A stretch of DNA of 64,000 nucleotides from Natronomonas salsuginis. GTDB taxonomy: Archaea; Halobacteriota; Halobacteria; Halobacteriales; Haloarculaceae. Location of the stretch: the NCBI RefSeq assembly GCF_005239135.1, contig NZ_QKNX01000005.1, positions 62,001 through 126,000 on the forward strand. Direction: 5' to 3'. The notes under the pieces were generated by a model, which was given only the letters and a program-made list of their open reading frames with translations, was not told the origin of the DNA and did no database searches. Of the stretch, positions 57,052 through 64,000 are shown one piece after another; position 1 is the first letter of the stretch; each line of letters starts with the position of its first letter. Both the position numbers and the translations under genes were made by a program.

Positions 57052-57267
57052 CTAGGCGGGCTGGGGCGTGTAGCCCTGGTTTTCGATGGCCTGTGCGAAG
57101 GCGTCGGGGTCAGCGACGTCGTCGTCGTACTCGATCTCGACTCGGCCGGTCGTGTAGTGGACTTTCACATTCTGGACGCCGTCGACGTTCGAGAGGGCGC
57201 GTTCAACGGTGCTCGCGCAGGTCGGGCAGTCGAAGTCCATCACACGGAGTTGGGTCGTTTCGTTCAT
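57052..57267 (-). CDS. HMA-domain metallochaperone (CopZ-like)
   Basis: 71 residues from the ATG at 57267. Single HMA domain with MDFDCPTCASTVE (CxxC) and the usual GVQNVKVHYTTGRVEIEYDD strands. It probably delivers metal to the CPG-type ATPase encoded 4 bases downstream, which lacks its own HMA domain. Confidence 0.9.
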   Translation of the reverse strand: MNETTQLRVMDFDCPTCASTVERALSNVDGVQNVKVHYTTGRVEIEYDDDVADPDAFAQAIENQGYTPQPA

Positions 57268-57464
57268 CACAGTTCTACGTAGCACCCGGACCGCCATATA
57301 CATTTTTTAGATGATATGTTTGAATAGAGATATAGGTCGTTGGAACAGTCCAATAGGTCGTCTAGGGCTTCGACTCGATCCGACCGCAGGCCAGTCGTCC
57401 GGTCGAAGTGCTCGACAGCAGTGTTCGCCGCTACCTTTTCCCGCACGTGTCTCACAGTCCCATT

Positions 57465-57989
57465 ATGAGCAGTTCCGGTGCCGACCACCATCTCGACGAC
57501 ATCGCGATCAGGGATACCCGCGTTTCGGACGCCATCGACGAACCAATGCGAGCGATGATCCTCGACATACTGGCCGATGAGGCACGGACGGCAGGCGAGG
57601 TTCACGACCGACTCACCGATCGAGGGATCGAGCGGACCGAAAACACCGTTCGGCACCACATCAACGAACTCCGCGATTCCGGACTCGTAGACGTCGTCCG
57701 CTTTGAGGAGGGGCGTGGCGGCACGACGAAGTACTACCACGCGAACACGATCGTCCTCTCGTACTCACTACCGGGTTCGGCTGATGCCGCCGTGGAGGAG
57801 ATGACGGATGCTATCCAGCCGCAGGTCACGGAGGCACTGAACCATCTCACGGAGGAGTACGAGGAATCTATCGAGGAGATCACAACGGAGATGCAGCCGT
57901 GTGACCACTGTCGGAACCAGAAGTACGAGACGTACGTCCTGCTGACCGTCCTGCGGCGAGCGTTCGTCCGCGCTCAGCGGGAATCGTAA
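57465..57989 (+). CDS. ArsR-like regulator with CDHC tail
   Basis: 174 residues from the ATG at 57465. N-terminal winged helix (IDEPMRAMILDILADEARTAGEVHDRL, ENTVRHHINELRDSGLV) and C-terminal QPCDHCRNQKYE, a CxxC suited to metal sensing. Divergent from the HMA-ATPase-FmdE operon across about 200 bases, the usual position for its repressor. Confidence 0.85.
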   Translation: MSSSGADHHLDDIAIRDTRVSDAIDEPMRAMILDILADEARTAGEVHDRLTDRGIERTENTVRHHINELRDSGLVDVVRFEEGRGGTTKYYHANTIVLSYSLPGSADAAVEEMTDAIQPQVTEALNHLTEEYEESIEEITTEMQPCDHCRNQKYETYVLLTVLRRAFVRAQRES

Positions 57990-58199
57990 GCGACGCCAGT
58001 GACTCATAACGATATTTACTGACTCGGTCCATGGTGAGAGACTCCGTTGTTGTTGGATCTTCTGGTCACCCCATTCAGGACCCGTGTTCCCCGTGTCGCG
58101 CACGATCACCCGGGTGAAACGAATTGGCAGATGAAATCGCACGCCGTGAAGAGAACGTTAACAGCGTCGATATCGTCGAAACACGAGTGATTGGGGGCG

Positions 58200-58493
58200 T
58201 TAATCGTTGTCGAGTTCGGAACCCGCGTCTCCTTCGGCGAAGATTCGCCGGGAGATGATCGTTCCGTCAGAGATGGAATCAGGTTCGTCACGGCGGACGA
58301 AGCGTTTCTTGAGAACGTCGTAGGCGAACAGACTCGCACCGATGATAACGAAGCCCCAGTGGTAGCCTCCGACGTAGATCGTCCTGTCGACGCCGTCGCC
58401 ACTGCCCGGGAGATTTCCAACGCATCCGGAGAGACCTGCGATGCCGGCTCCGAGCGCAGTGAGAAACTCGCGTCGCTGTACTGTCGAGGACAT
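58200..58493 (-). CDS. TAT lipoprotein, unknown function
   Basis: 97 residues. Twin-arginine leader QRREFLTALG and lipobox SGC near residue 24, then TIYVGGYHWGFVIIGASLFAY, a possible second helix, and a polar tail. The YHWGF segment recalls cytochrome oxidase subunit II, but the cupredoxin domain is absent, so it could be a truncated relative. Precedes a SHOCT protein gene by 9 bases in map order. Confidence 0.5.
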   Translation of the reverse strand: MSSTVQRREFLTALGAGIAGLSGCVGNLPGSGDGVDRTIYVGGYHWGFVIIGASLFAYDVLKKRFVRRDEPDSISDGTIISRRIFAEGDAGSELDND

Positions 58494-58502
58494 GATTGCA
58501 GA

Positions 58503-58871
58503 CTACTGCGACTCCTCGCGGGTGAGTTTCGCACGCCGTTCCTCGAACTCCTCGTCGGAGAGGTCGCCACGAGCGTACGCCACTCGGAGTTCCTCGAGTG
58601 CTCTATCGCTGGTCAGCGACGACCCGACACCACCGACGAGGCCGCGATAGAGGAGGTAGCCGATGCCGACGAGGACAACGAGCCAGACGAGCATCATTCC
58701 GATACCCCACAGCGGTGAGAGGCCGCCGGCCATGCCACCACCCCACCACCAGCCCATCATGCCCATCATCGGCATCGCGAACACCATCATCAACAGCGGG
58801 AACAGGACGATCACCGCGAGGACGATCAGGACGATGCGGAGCAGGCCGTCGGACGTGCGCTCTTTTGACAT
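58503..58871 (-). CDS. Met-rich membrane protein with SHOCT domain
   Basis: 122 residues. Two hydrophobic segments separated by a Met/Trp/Gly-rich loop (MMGMMGWWWGGGMAGG), then a C-terminal SHOCT motif (ALEELRVAYARGDLSDEEFEERRAKL). Met-rich loops can bind Cu(I). Probably co-transcribed with the downstream lipoprotein. Similar to 63267-63644. Confidence 0.8.
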   Translation of the reverse strand: MSKERTSDGLLRIVLIVLAVIVLFPLLMMVFAMPMMGMMGWWWGGGMAGGLSPLWGIGMMLVWLVVLVGIGYLLYRGLVGGVGSSLTSDRALEELRVAYARGDLSDEEFEERRAKLTREESQ

Positions 58872-58997
58872 AGTGAACCACTACGGACTTCGTTGGCTGC
58901 ATTCATAAAGTTGGACGGCCAGTACTGCTCCGTTGGTGGTTCCTAGGTTGGGTGGCGGCTAATACGTCGCTCTGTGTCTTGCTTGGGGCGAATCCAC

Positions 58998-59219
58998 TCA
59001 GCAGCAGTCGGGGTCGTCGGGCGACCACTCACACGCGTTGCCAGTCGTCAAGTTGTTTTCGTCAACGTAGGTCGAGAGACACGCGTAGTTGCAGAAGTAG
59101 GTCGGCGACCCGCAGTCGTCGGTACAGTCGCGCACACAGATCGGGTCGTGGTCGAAGATACGCGACCTGCAGTAGGCGCACGTCTCATCAACGTTGGGGA
59201 GTTCGACGGTCGTAGACAT
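58998..59219 (-). CDS. Small Cys-rich zinc-ribbon protein
   Basis: 73 residues from the ATG at 59219. Cys pattern CAYCRSRI...CVRDC...DCGSPTYFCNYACLSTYV resembles TRASH-type metal fingers (CxxC and FCxxxC). Ends CEWSPDDPDCC. Likely binds metal, perhaps as a chaperone or sensor. Confidence 0.68.
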   Translation of the reverse strand: MSTTVELPNVDETCAYCRSRIFDHDPICVRDCTDDCGSPTYFCNYACLSTYVDENNLTTGNACEWSPDDPDCC

Positions 59220-59318
59220 ACCTGTGCTACGGGCACGAGTCAAAAACGCATTTCGCCAGCTGACCATCGATATACTCCGCCTCCGGGCTGAAGGCGGTGT
59301 GTGAGTGACAAGGAACGA

Positions 59319-59483
59319 CTAGAACTCGATCGCTCCGATCATCGGCTCGCCGACACACTTCGGGCAGACATCGGTGTCGTATTCCGCCATACAGTGTCGG
59401 TGGCAGGAGATCCCGCAGTGCTCGCAGACGAACACCTCATCGTCGCGAGCGCATTCCGAGTCACAGATGTAGCACTGAACCAT
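59319..59483 (-). CDS. Small treble-clef zinc protein
   Basis: 54 residues from the ATG at 59483. CYICDSEC...CEHCGISCHRHCMAEYDTDVCPKC gives a cross-brace of Cys/His pairs as in RING/PHD-like fingers. Function unknown. Confidence 0.6.
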   Translation of the reverse strand: MVQCYICDSECARDDEVFVCEHCGISCHRHCMAEYDTDVCPKCVGEPMIGAIEF

Positions 59484-59721
59484 GGATACTCGAACGTTAA
59501 TTCGCAAGCCGCATCAACGCTATGCTCGGCGCCTGATAGGTGGCTGATCTTCATCACGGCTACCGACCAAGTCTACTCCTGTTTGGAGACAAAATGAATG
59601 CCAAATCGTTGGCTATCCATTGCTCTCTTCGGGATACAACCCGATCTCTGGGTACTTTGACGGAGTTAACTTTCGATTCTTAACAACAATTCGATTGAAT
59701 GAGTAGAACGTCTTTCTACGT

Positions 59722-60447
59722 ATGGACACGACCACGGCGCCCACGGAGACGCTCGGTGGTAGCAAGACGCTCGTTCGAGGCAACGCCCTCGAGAAAACCT
59801 ACGGGTCACGACTCCCGTTGGGACGGTCGACACCCGTTCTCACCGGTGCGGATATCGAGGTCCATGCTGGCGAGATCGTCGGCATCGTCGGCGAGAATGG
59901 GTCGGGCAAGTCCACGCTGATGAAGATTCTCGTCGGGGTTCTCGACCACGACGCGGGCACGGTCCAACGGCATGGAACCGTCGGATGGTGTCCGCAGGAA
60001 CCCCTGCTCTACGATCGGCTAACCGTCTCAGAAACGTTCCGGCTGTTCGGCGCTGGCTACGACATGACGCGCGAGGAAATCGACGCGGCGAAGCAAAGAC
60101 TGGCGGATGAACTCGACTTCGAGCAGTACCTTGACTACCGGGTCGACCAGCTCAGCGGCGGGAACCGACAGAAGGTCAACCTCAGTGTCGCGTTGATGCA
60201 CGACCCGGATGTCCTCATGCTCGACGAACCCTACACGGGGTTCGACTGGGAGACGTACCTGCGATTCTGGGACATGGCCCAGGACCTCGCGAACGACGGC
60301 ACTGCCGTCGTCATGATCTCCCACCTAATTGAGGAGCGGAGTCGACTCGATCGCGTCTTCGAGGTGCGAGACGGACTGGTTCACGACGTGACCGACGAAG
60401 AGACCGAGAGCGAACTCAGGAGCGACCCGGAGGGGGAACATGAATAG
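59722..60447 (+). CDS. ABC transporter ATP-binding subunit
   Basis: 241 residues. Walker A GENGSGKST, Q-loop PQEPL, signature LSGGNRQKV, Walker B VLMLDEPY, H-loop ISHL. Overlaps the first permease gene by 8 bases. With two ABC-2-like permeases it forms a complete exporter; substrate not evident. Confidence 0.92.
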   Translation: MDTTTAPTETLGGSKTLVRGNALEKTYGSRLPLGRSTPVLTGADIEVHAGEIVGIVGENGSGKSTLMKILVGVLDHDAGTVQRHGTVGWCPQEPLLYDRLTVSETFRLFGAGYDMTREEIDAAKQRLADELDFEQYLDYRVDQLSGGNRQKVNLSVALMHDPDVLMLDEPYTGFDWETYLRFWDMAQDLANDGTAVVMISHLIEERSRLDRVFEVRDGLVHDVTDEETESELRSDPEGEHE

Positions 60448-61177
60448 GTTCGTCGTCGGCGTTCGGGCGAATCTCCAGACGTTTGTCCGGACACCTCTGA
60501 ACGTCGTCCTTGCGCTGGTGCTCCCGCTCGTGGTCATCGAGGGGTGGGGCCAGGCGATGGCCGGACTGCCGTCAATGCCGACCGTCGAGGGGATTCCGCT
60601 CGACCTGGGACGCCTCCTCGGCGCGATCTTCGGCGTCGCCATCATCGCCGGGCTGATGGGACTGGTCCAGATGATCAGTGCCCGGGAGGCTGACCGACGG
60701 CTCGTTCAGACCGGGTACGCGCCACGAACGCTGCTCGCGACGCGGCTGGCGACTCTCGCGGGTGTCACGATCGTCGTCGCGGGGGTGAACTTCGGCGTCC
60801 TCTGGCTGACGATCGACGTCGAAGCACCCCTGTTTGTGTTCGCGTTCCTCGCGCTCGCGGGCGTCGTCTATGCTTTCCTCGGTGCGCTCGTCGGCGCAGT
60901 GCTTCCGCGACTGTTCGAGGGGTCGCTCGTCGTCGTCTTCCTCGCGATGATGGACGCGTTCCTCAGTGGCGACAGCCCGCTCGCCGCGGACGTCCCCGAC
61001 TTCGTCCGGTACTTCCCGTTGTATCATCCGAAGGAACTCCTCCAGTCGGCCGCCTTCGACGGTACGTTCGCTGCGGGTGACCTCGTCTTCGTCGGCGGGT
61101 ACCTTCTCGTGTTGCTCGTCCTCGTGACTGCCGTATTCGGTGCGACGATGCGCACGGCCGGGGGGTGGTCAGCGTGA
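60440..61177 (+). CDS. ABC-2-type permease 1
   Basis: 245 residues with six hydrophobic segments. Its stop overlaps the GTG start of the second permease (GTGA). Part of the 59722-61926 operon. Confidence 0.85.
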   Translation: MNRFVVGVRANLQTFVRTPLNVVLALVLPLVVIEGWGQAMAGLPSMPTVEGIPLDLGRLLGAIFGVAIIAGLMGLVQMISAREADRRLVQTGYAPRTLLATRLATLAGVTIVVAGVNFGVLWLTIDVEAPLFVFAFLALAGVVYAFLGALVGAVLPRLFEGSLVVVFLAMMDAFLSGDSPLAADVPDFVRYFPLYHPKELLQSAAFDGTFAAGDLVFVGGYLLVLLVLVTAVFGATMRTAGGWSA

Positions 61178-61926
61178 ACCGAACGGCCACGGCGTTCGGT
61201 ATCGGGCTCCGGGAACACGCCCGCAACTACGTCCTCGTAGCGCTCCTGGTCGTCCTCCCAGTGTCGTTCATCACGCTCGCCTTCGCGGTCACCCAGGACG
61301 TCCAGATGCCGGTCCGGACGGTCGTCGACGGCGAGACGACGACCGTGATGCGGGGGATGCCCGAGGTCCACGGCGTGATCATGACACCGATCACGAGTTC
61401 GTTCATCGTCGGGTTGGCCGGTCTATTCCTAATGCGCGAGGCGAGAGACACGGACGGCCGCCTCGCTGTCGTCGGCTACCGAGCACGGCAGGTCATCGCC
61501 GCACGGTTCGGCGTCCTTGCAGTCATCACGCTTGTCGTGGTCGCTGTCTCCGTCGGGGTGATGCTCATCGACTTCCAGCCCGAACAGCTGTGGTGGTTCG
61601 TCGCCGCGATGCTCGTCCTTTCAGTTACCTACGGACTTATTGGGATGCTCGTCGGCGCCGTCTTCAACCGCCTGGCCGGCCTGTGGATTATGTTGATCCT
61701 CCCGATGATCGATATCGGACTGTTTCAGGACCCGCTGTTCGTCCAGTCTGAACCCGAGTGGTGGATGAAACTCTTCCCGGGCTACCATCCCGTCCGCGTG
61801 ATGGTCGATACCGGACTCACGACGGACTTGGACACGGCTGCGTCGCTCGGCTGGGGGGCCGGCTATCTCCTCGTCGTCGGACTCCTCGCCGTGTGGGTGT
61901 ACTACCGCGGAACTCGAACGACGTGA
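61174..61926 (+). CDS. ABC-2-type permease 2
   Basis: 250 residues from the GTG at 61174, chosen for the four-base overlap with the previous stop. Six hydrophobic segments; homologous in layout to permease 1 (LFPGYHPVRVM versus YFPLYHPKELL), so the pair probably works as a heterodimer. Confidence 0.85.
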   Translation: MNRTATAFGIGLREHARNYVLVALLVVLPVSFITLAFAVTQDVQMPVRTVVDGETTTVMRGMPEVHGVIMTPITSSFIVGLAGLFLMREARDTDGRLAVVGYRARQVIAARFGVLAVITLVVVAVSVGVMLIDFQPEQLWWFVAAMLVLSVTYGLIGMLVGAVFNRLAGLWIMLILPMIDIGLFQDPLFVQSEPEWWMKLFPGYHPVRVMVDTGLTTDLDTAASLGWGAGYLLVVGLLAVWVYYRGTRTT

Positions 61927-62021
61927 CGACGCGCTCGAACGAAGGTGGTATCCGCGGCCGGACGGATCGATCGAGGGCACCCGACGCGATTCGCTGACTT
62001 ACCGAACATCGACGAGGCGTT

Positions 62022-62756
62022 TCACCTGTCTTCCAACCGCTCACGACGCTTCTGGAACTCTTCTTCGTCGATCTCGCCTCGTGCGTAACGGCGTTGGAGG
62101 GTTTCCATCGCGGAATCATCGCTCTCGGGAGATGCGTCACCTCGTCCTAGTGCCCAATAGAGGAGTCCGCCAGCTAAGCCGAGCATTCCGAGTGCCCCGC
62201 CGACGAACGGGACGCCGCCCCACCCGCCTCTCGAGCCACCCATCATGCCCCCTCCGCCGGGCCCCATCATGCCGCCACCGGTGCTCCCGCTTCCGTCGAC
62301 GTCCGAGCCGATGGCCACGGCGCCGTTCTGGACGATCGTCTCGCTATCGGGGACCTCGCCGTCGGGGATTGAGCTCTCCTCGGCCGGGCCGCCGGGGCTG
62401 CCGACGACGATGCGGCCGACCATCCCGACCGACTTGTGCGGGATGCAGTAGTAGTCGTACGTGCCTGGCTCTTCGAACGTGTACTCGAAGGATCCCGACG
62501 AGATGGTTCCACTGTTGAATGCGCTGGCGTCGGATGGAATCCGATTCTCGTAGGCGGTCGCCGAGTGGGCTCCGGCCGCTAGCTCGAAGCGAACGGTCGT
62601 GCCGGGTTCGACGTGGAGTCCGATCGGGTCGAAGTAGTTGTTGCCCATCTTCACGACGGGCGTCTCCTGTGCGCTCGCTGGCTGAGTGATCCCTACACCG
62701 GCGATTGCGCCGGCACCGAGTACTCCCAGGAACTGACGTCGGTTATAGTTCGTCAT
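62022..62756 (-). CDS. Halocyanin fused to a SHOCT tail
   Basis: 244 residues from the ATG at 62756. Twin-arginine leader NRRQFLGVLG, cupredoxin domain (GAHSATAY; YYCIPHKSVGM supplying Cys, His, Met), a Gly/Met-rich linker (GGGMMGPGGGGMMGG), one membrane helix, and a SHOCT motif (ETLQRRYARGEIDEEEFQKRR). Links an extracytoplasmic copper site to a short cytoplasmic module. Blue copper and Met-rich linker suggest Cu(I/II) handling. Confidence 0.85.
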   Translation of the reverse strand: MTNYNRRQFLGVLGAGAIAGVGITQPASAQETPVVKMGNNYFDPIGLHVEPGTTVRFELAAGAHSATAYENRIPSDASAFNSGTISSGSFEYTFEEPGTYDYYCIPHKSVGMVGRIVVGSPGGPAEESSIPDGEVPDSETIVQNGAVAIGSDVDGSGSTGGGMMGPGGGGMMGGSRGGWGGVPFVGGALGMLGLAGGLLYWALGRGDASPESDDSAMETLQRRYARGEIDEEEFQKRRERLEDR

Positions 62757-62781
62757 GTGGTTTGAATCGGTCTGCTGGTCG

Positions 62782-63090
62782 TTATTTTCGCACGGCATCG
62801 ACGAGGCGCTGGACGAGTCCAGACGGTTGCTGGGTCGCGCGCTCGATGGCTGACTCGAGGTCGTTCCGGTCGACGATGCCGATGAACTCGGCGGTCTGCT
62901 CTCCGTTCGCGTAGACGAGTGTCGTCGGCGTCTTTCGGACGCCGTATTCTTCGGCCGTTTCCAGATCTTTCCGGATGTCGACCTCCCGGAACTGCACGTC
63001 CGGATACTTGTCCTCGAGGCCGTCGTTTTTCTCCCGCTGTGTTGTGCATGCCCCGCACGTCTCTTGGGTGAAGAGGATTACTTCGGTCAC
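62782..63090 (-). CDS. Thioredoxin/glutaredoxin-like protein (CGAC)
   Basis: 102 residues from the GTG at 63090 (VTEVILFTQ). Active site ETCGACTTQ, and cis-Pro region KTPTTLVYANGEQ. Cytoplasmic thiol-disulfide exchange or metal transfer. The gene ends 25 bases before the halocyanin-SHOCT gene begins, so co-transcription is likely. Confidence 0.85.
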   Translation of the reverse strand: MTEVILFTQETCGACTTQREKNDGLEDKYPDVQFREVDIRKDLETAEEYGVRKTPTTLVYANGEQTAEFIGIVDRNDLESAIERATQQPSGLVQRLVDAVRK

Positions 63091-63266
63091 ATTGTATACT
63101 ACGGTATTGTAACTTAACCACATTACTATTCAGAATCGTAAGCTGAGAGTCTCCCATTTCTTCGATTCGAAGTCCTGCTCACACAGTGGTGATAGGGAAT
63201 AGCTTGACGAACGAAATCGAATACACAGGCTCCGGATATACGCACCTGGGTGTGTACTCGTTGAGT

Positions 63267-63644
63267 TTACTCCGACCGTTCGAGTTTCTCGCGGCGGGAT
63301 TCGAACTCTTCGTCGGTGAGGTCGCCGCGAGCGTACGCCGTGCGGAGTTCCTCCATCGCGGGGTTTCGAGACGTCTGGCTTTCATTCGCACGTCGGACGA
63401 CGAGGTAGCCACCGCCAAGGAGGATGAGGAGGAAGATGAGCGGGACGAGCATCCCGACGAACGGCCACCACCCGCTGGTGGTCCCGCCGTAGCCCATCAT
63501 CCCTCCGTAGCCCATCATCCCTCCGTAGCCCATCATCCCTCCGAACCCCATCCCCATGGTGAGCAACGGGAGGACGATGAACGCCCCGAGGATCAGGAGC
63601 ACGATAGTCGTGGTGTCGAGTTGATTCGACGAAGACATCGTCAC
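63267..63644 (-). CDS. Met-rich membrane protein with SHOCT domain
   Basis: 125 residues. Hydrophobic segment, then three exact-type repeats of GGMMGY, a second helix, and a C-terminal SHOCT motif (AMEELRTAYARGDLTDEEFESRREKL). The repeated 18-base unit (63493-63546 region) makes the Met-rich loop. Overlaps the upstream DUF302 gene by four bases, so the two form an operon. Confidence 0.82.
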   Translation of the reverse strand: MTMSSSNQLDTTTIVLLILGAFIVLPLLTMGMGFGGMMGYGGMMGYGGMMGYGGTTSGWWPFVGMLVPLIFLLILLGGGYLVVRRANESQTSRNPAMEELRTAYARGDLTDEEFESRREKLERSE

Positions 63645-64000
63645 TCCTCCTCTGGCACCGTTCCCAACTCGTCTGAGACCGTTGCGATGACGCGCTCGAA
63701 TCGTTCGTGCACGTCGACCGCGATCTCGTCGAGGTCTGGATTCTCCGTGATGCCGACCAGTTGCTGGGGGTCGACGGCGCTCACGACGACGTCACCGGCA
63801 TCCGTCTCGTAGACGATGACGTTACACGGGAGCAGGGCCCCCAATTCCGGCTCTTCGGCGAGCCCCTCGTGGGCGAGTGGAGGGTTACACGCCCCGAGAA
63901 TCCGGTATTGGTCTACGTCGACATCGAGCTTTTCCTTCAGGGTCGTTTTGACGTCGATGTCACAGAGGATGCCGAAGCCTTCGTCCTGTAGTGCGGTCGT
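63641..64000 (-). CDS. DUF302-family protein (partial)
   Basis: Minus frame open to the right edge. Contains GFGILCDIDVKTTLKEKLDV, then ILGACNPPLAHEGL and LLPCNVIVYET, the hallmark of DUF302, ending in a short acidic helix. The start lies outside the window. DUF302 proteins often accompany metal or sulfur redox genes; function unknown. Confidence 0.85.
   Translation of the reverse strand, partial: TTALQDEGFGILCDIDVKTTLKEKLDVDVDQYRILGACNPPLAHEGLAEEPELGALLPCNVIVYETDAGDVVVSAVDPQQLVGITENPDLDEIAVDVHERFERVIATVSDELGTVPEEE

Overview
The window is haloarchaeal DNA. Proteins are acidic, several secreted proteins carry twin-arginine leaders, many genes look leaderless with a TATA element 25-30 bases before the start codon, and archaeal families appear throughout (Orc1/Cdc6-like ATPase, a TFB zinc ribbon, Bat-type HTH, halocyanins, ISH-type transposases). 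The density of metal-resistance genes, transposases and broken genes points to a plasmid or an accessory island rather than core chromosome.

Layout. 1-1869: 5' part of an archaea-specific SMC-related coiled-coil ATPase. 1870-4094: decayed DNA with remnants of a toxin-antitoxin pair and an integrase. 4095-38772: a metal-homeostasis island containing two diverged copies of one gene block, offset by about 17-19 kb. Copy A (4095-16171) and copy B (20940-36705) share the order: unusual heavy-metal P1B ATPase, polytopic membrane protein with a CTCGCC motif, multicopper oxidase, CPBP-family membrane protein, CDF exporter, ZntA-like ATPase, halocyanin, ZIP-like transporter. Copy A is cut inside its ZIP gene and joined to a broken arsenite permease. 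A canonical CopA-type copper ATPase (17640-20102) lies between the copies. Copy B continues into an operon of multicopper oxidase, ZIP and halocyanin and a DtxR-family regulator with recognisable operator-like sites.

Mobile DNA. An arsenite permease gene (acr3) sits alone between perfect 16-base inverted repeats with an 8-base target duplication, inserted in a multicopper oxidase gene of copy A. An arsenate reductase gene (arsC) rides with an IS5-like transposase inside a second element with related ends and its own 8-base target duplication. A 401-base relic with the same kind of ends lies at 20310-20710. Two larger homologous DDE transposases follow (41010-44793); the second neighbours a winged-helix protein, a Cas4-like nuclease and an Orc1/Cdc6-like ATPase. 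Three promoters in that module share a 16-base upstream motif.

48186-64000: a second metal region. It has a P1B-4-like ATPase and a small protein under an identical palindromic promoter site, a Bat-type regulator, several winged-helix regulators, an operon of HMA chaperone, CPG-motif ATPase and FmdE-like protein divergent from its probable ArsR-like regulator, small Cys- or Met-rich proteins with SHOCT tails, a three-gene ABC exporter, a halocyanin-SHOCT fusion, a thioredoxin-like protein and a DUF302 protein running off the right edge.

The most novel items are: (1) P1B ATPases in which CPC has become SPW, with parallel loss of an HMA cysteine and the transmembrane-8 copper ligands, each next to a CTCGCC membrane protein; (2) transposable units carrying arsenic-resistance cargo; (3) a transposase, nuclease and AAA+ module that resembles Tn7 in composition.
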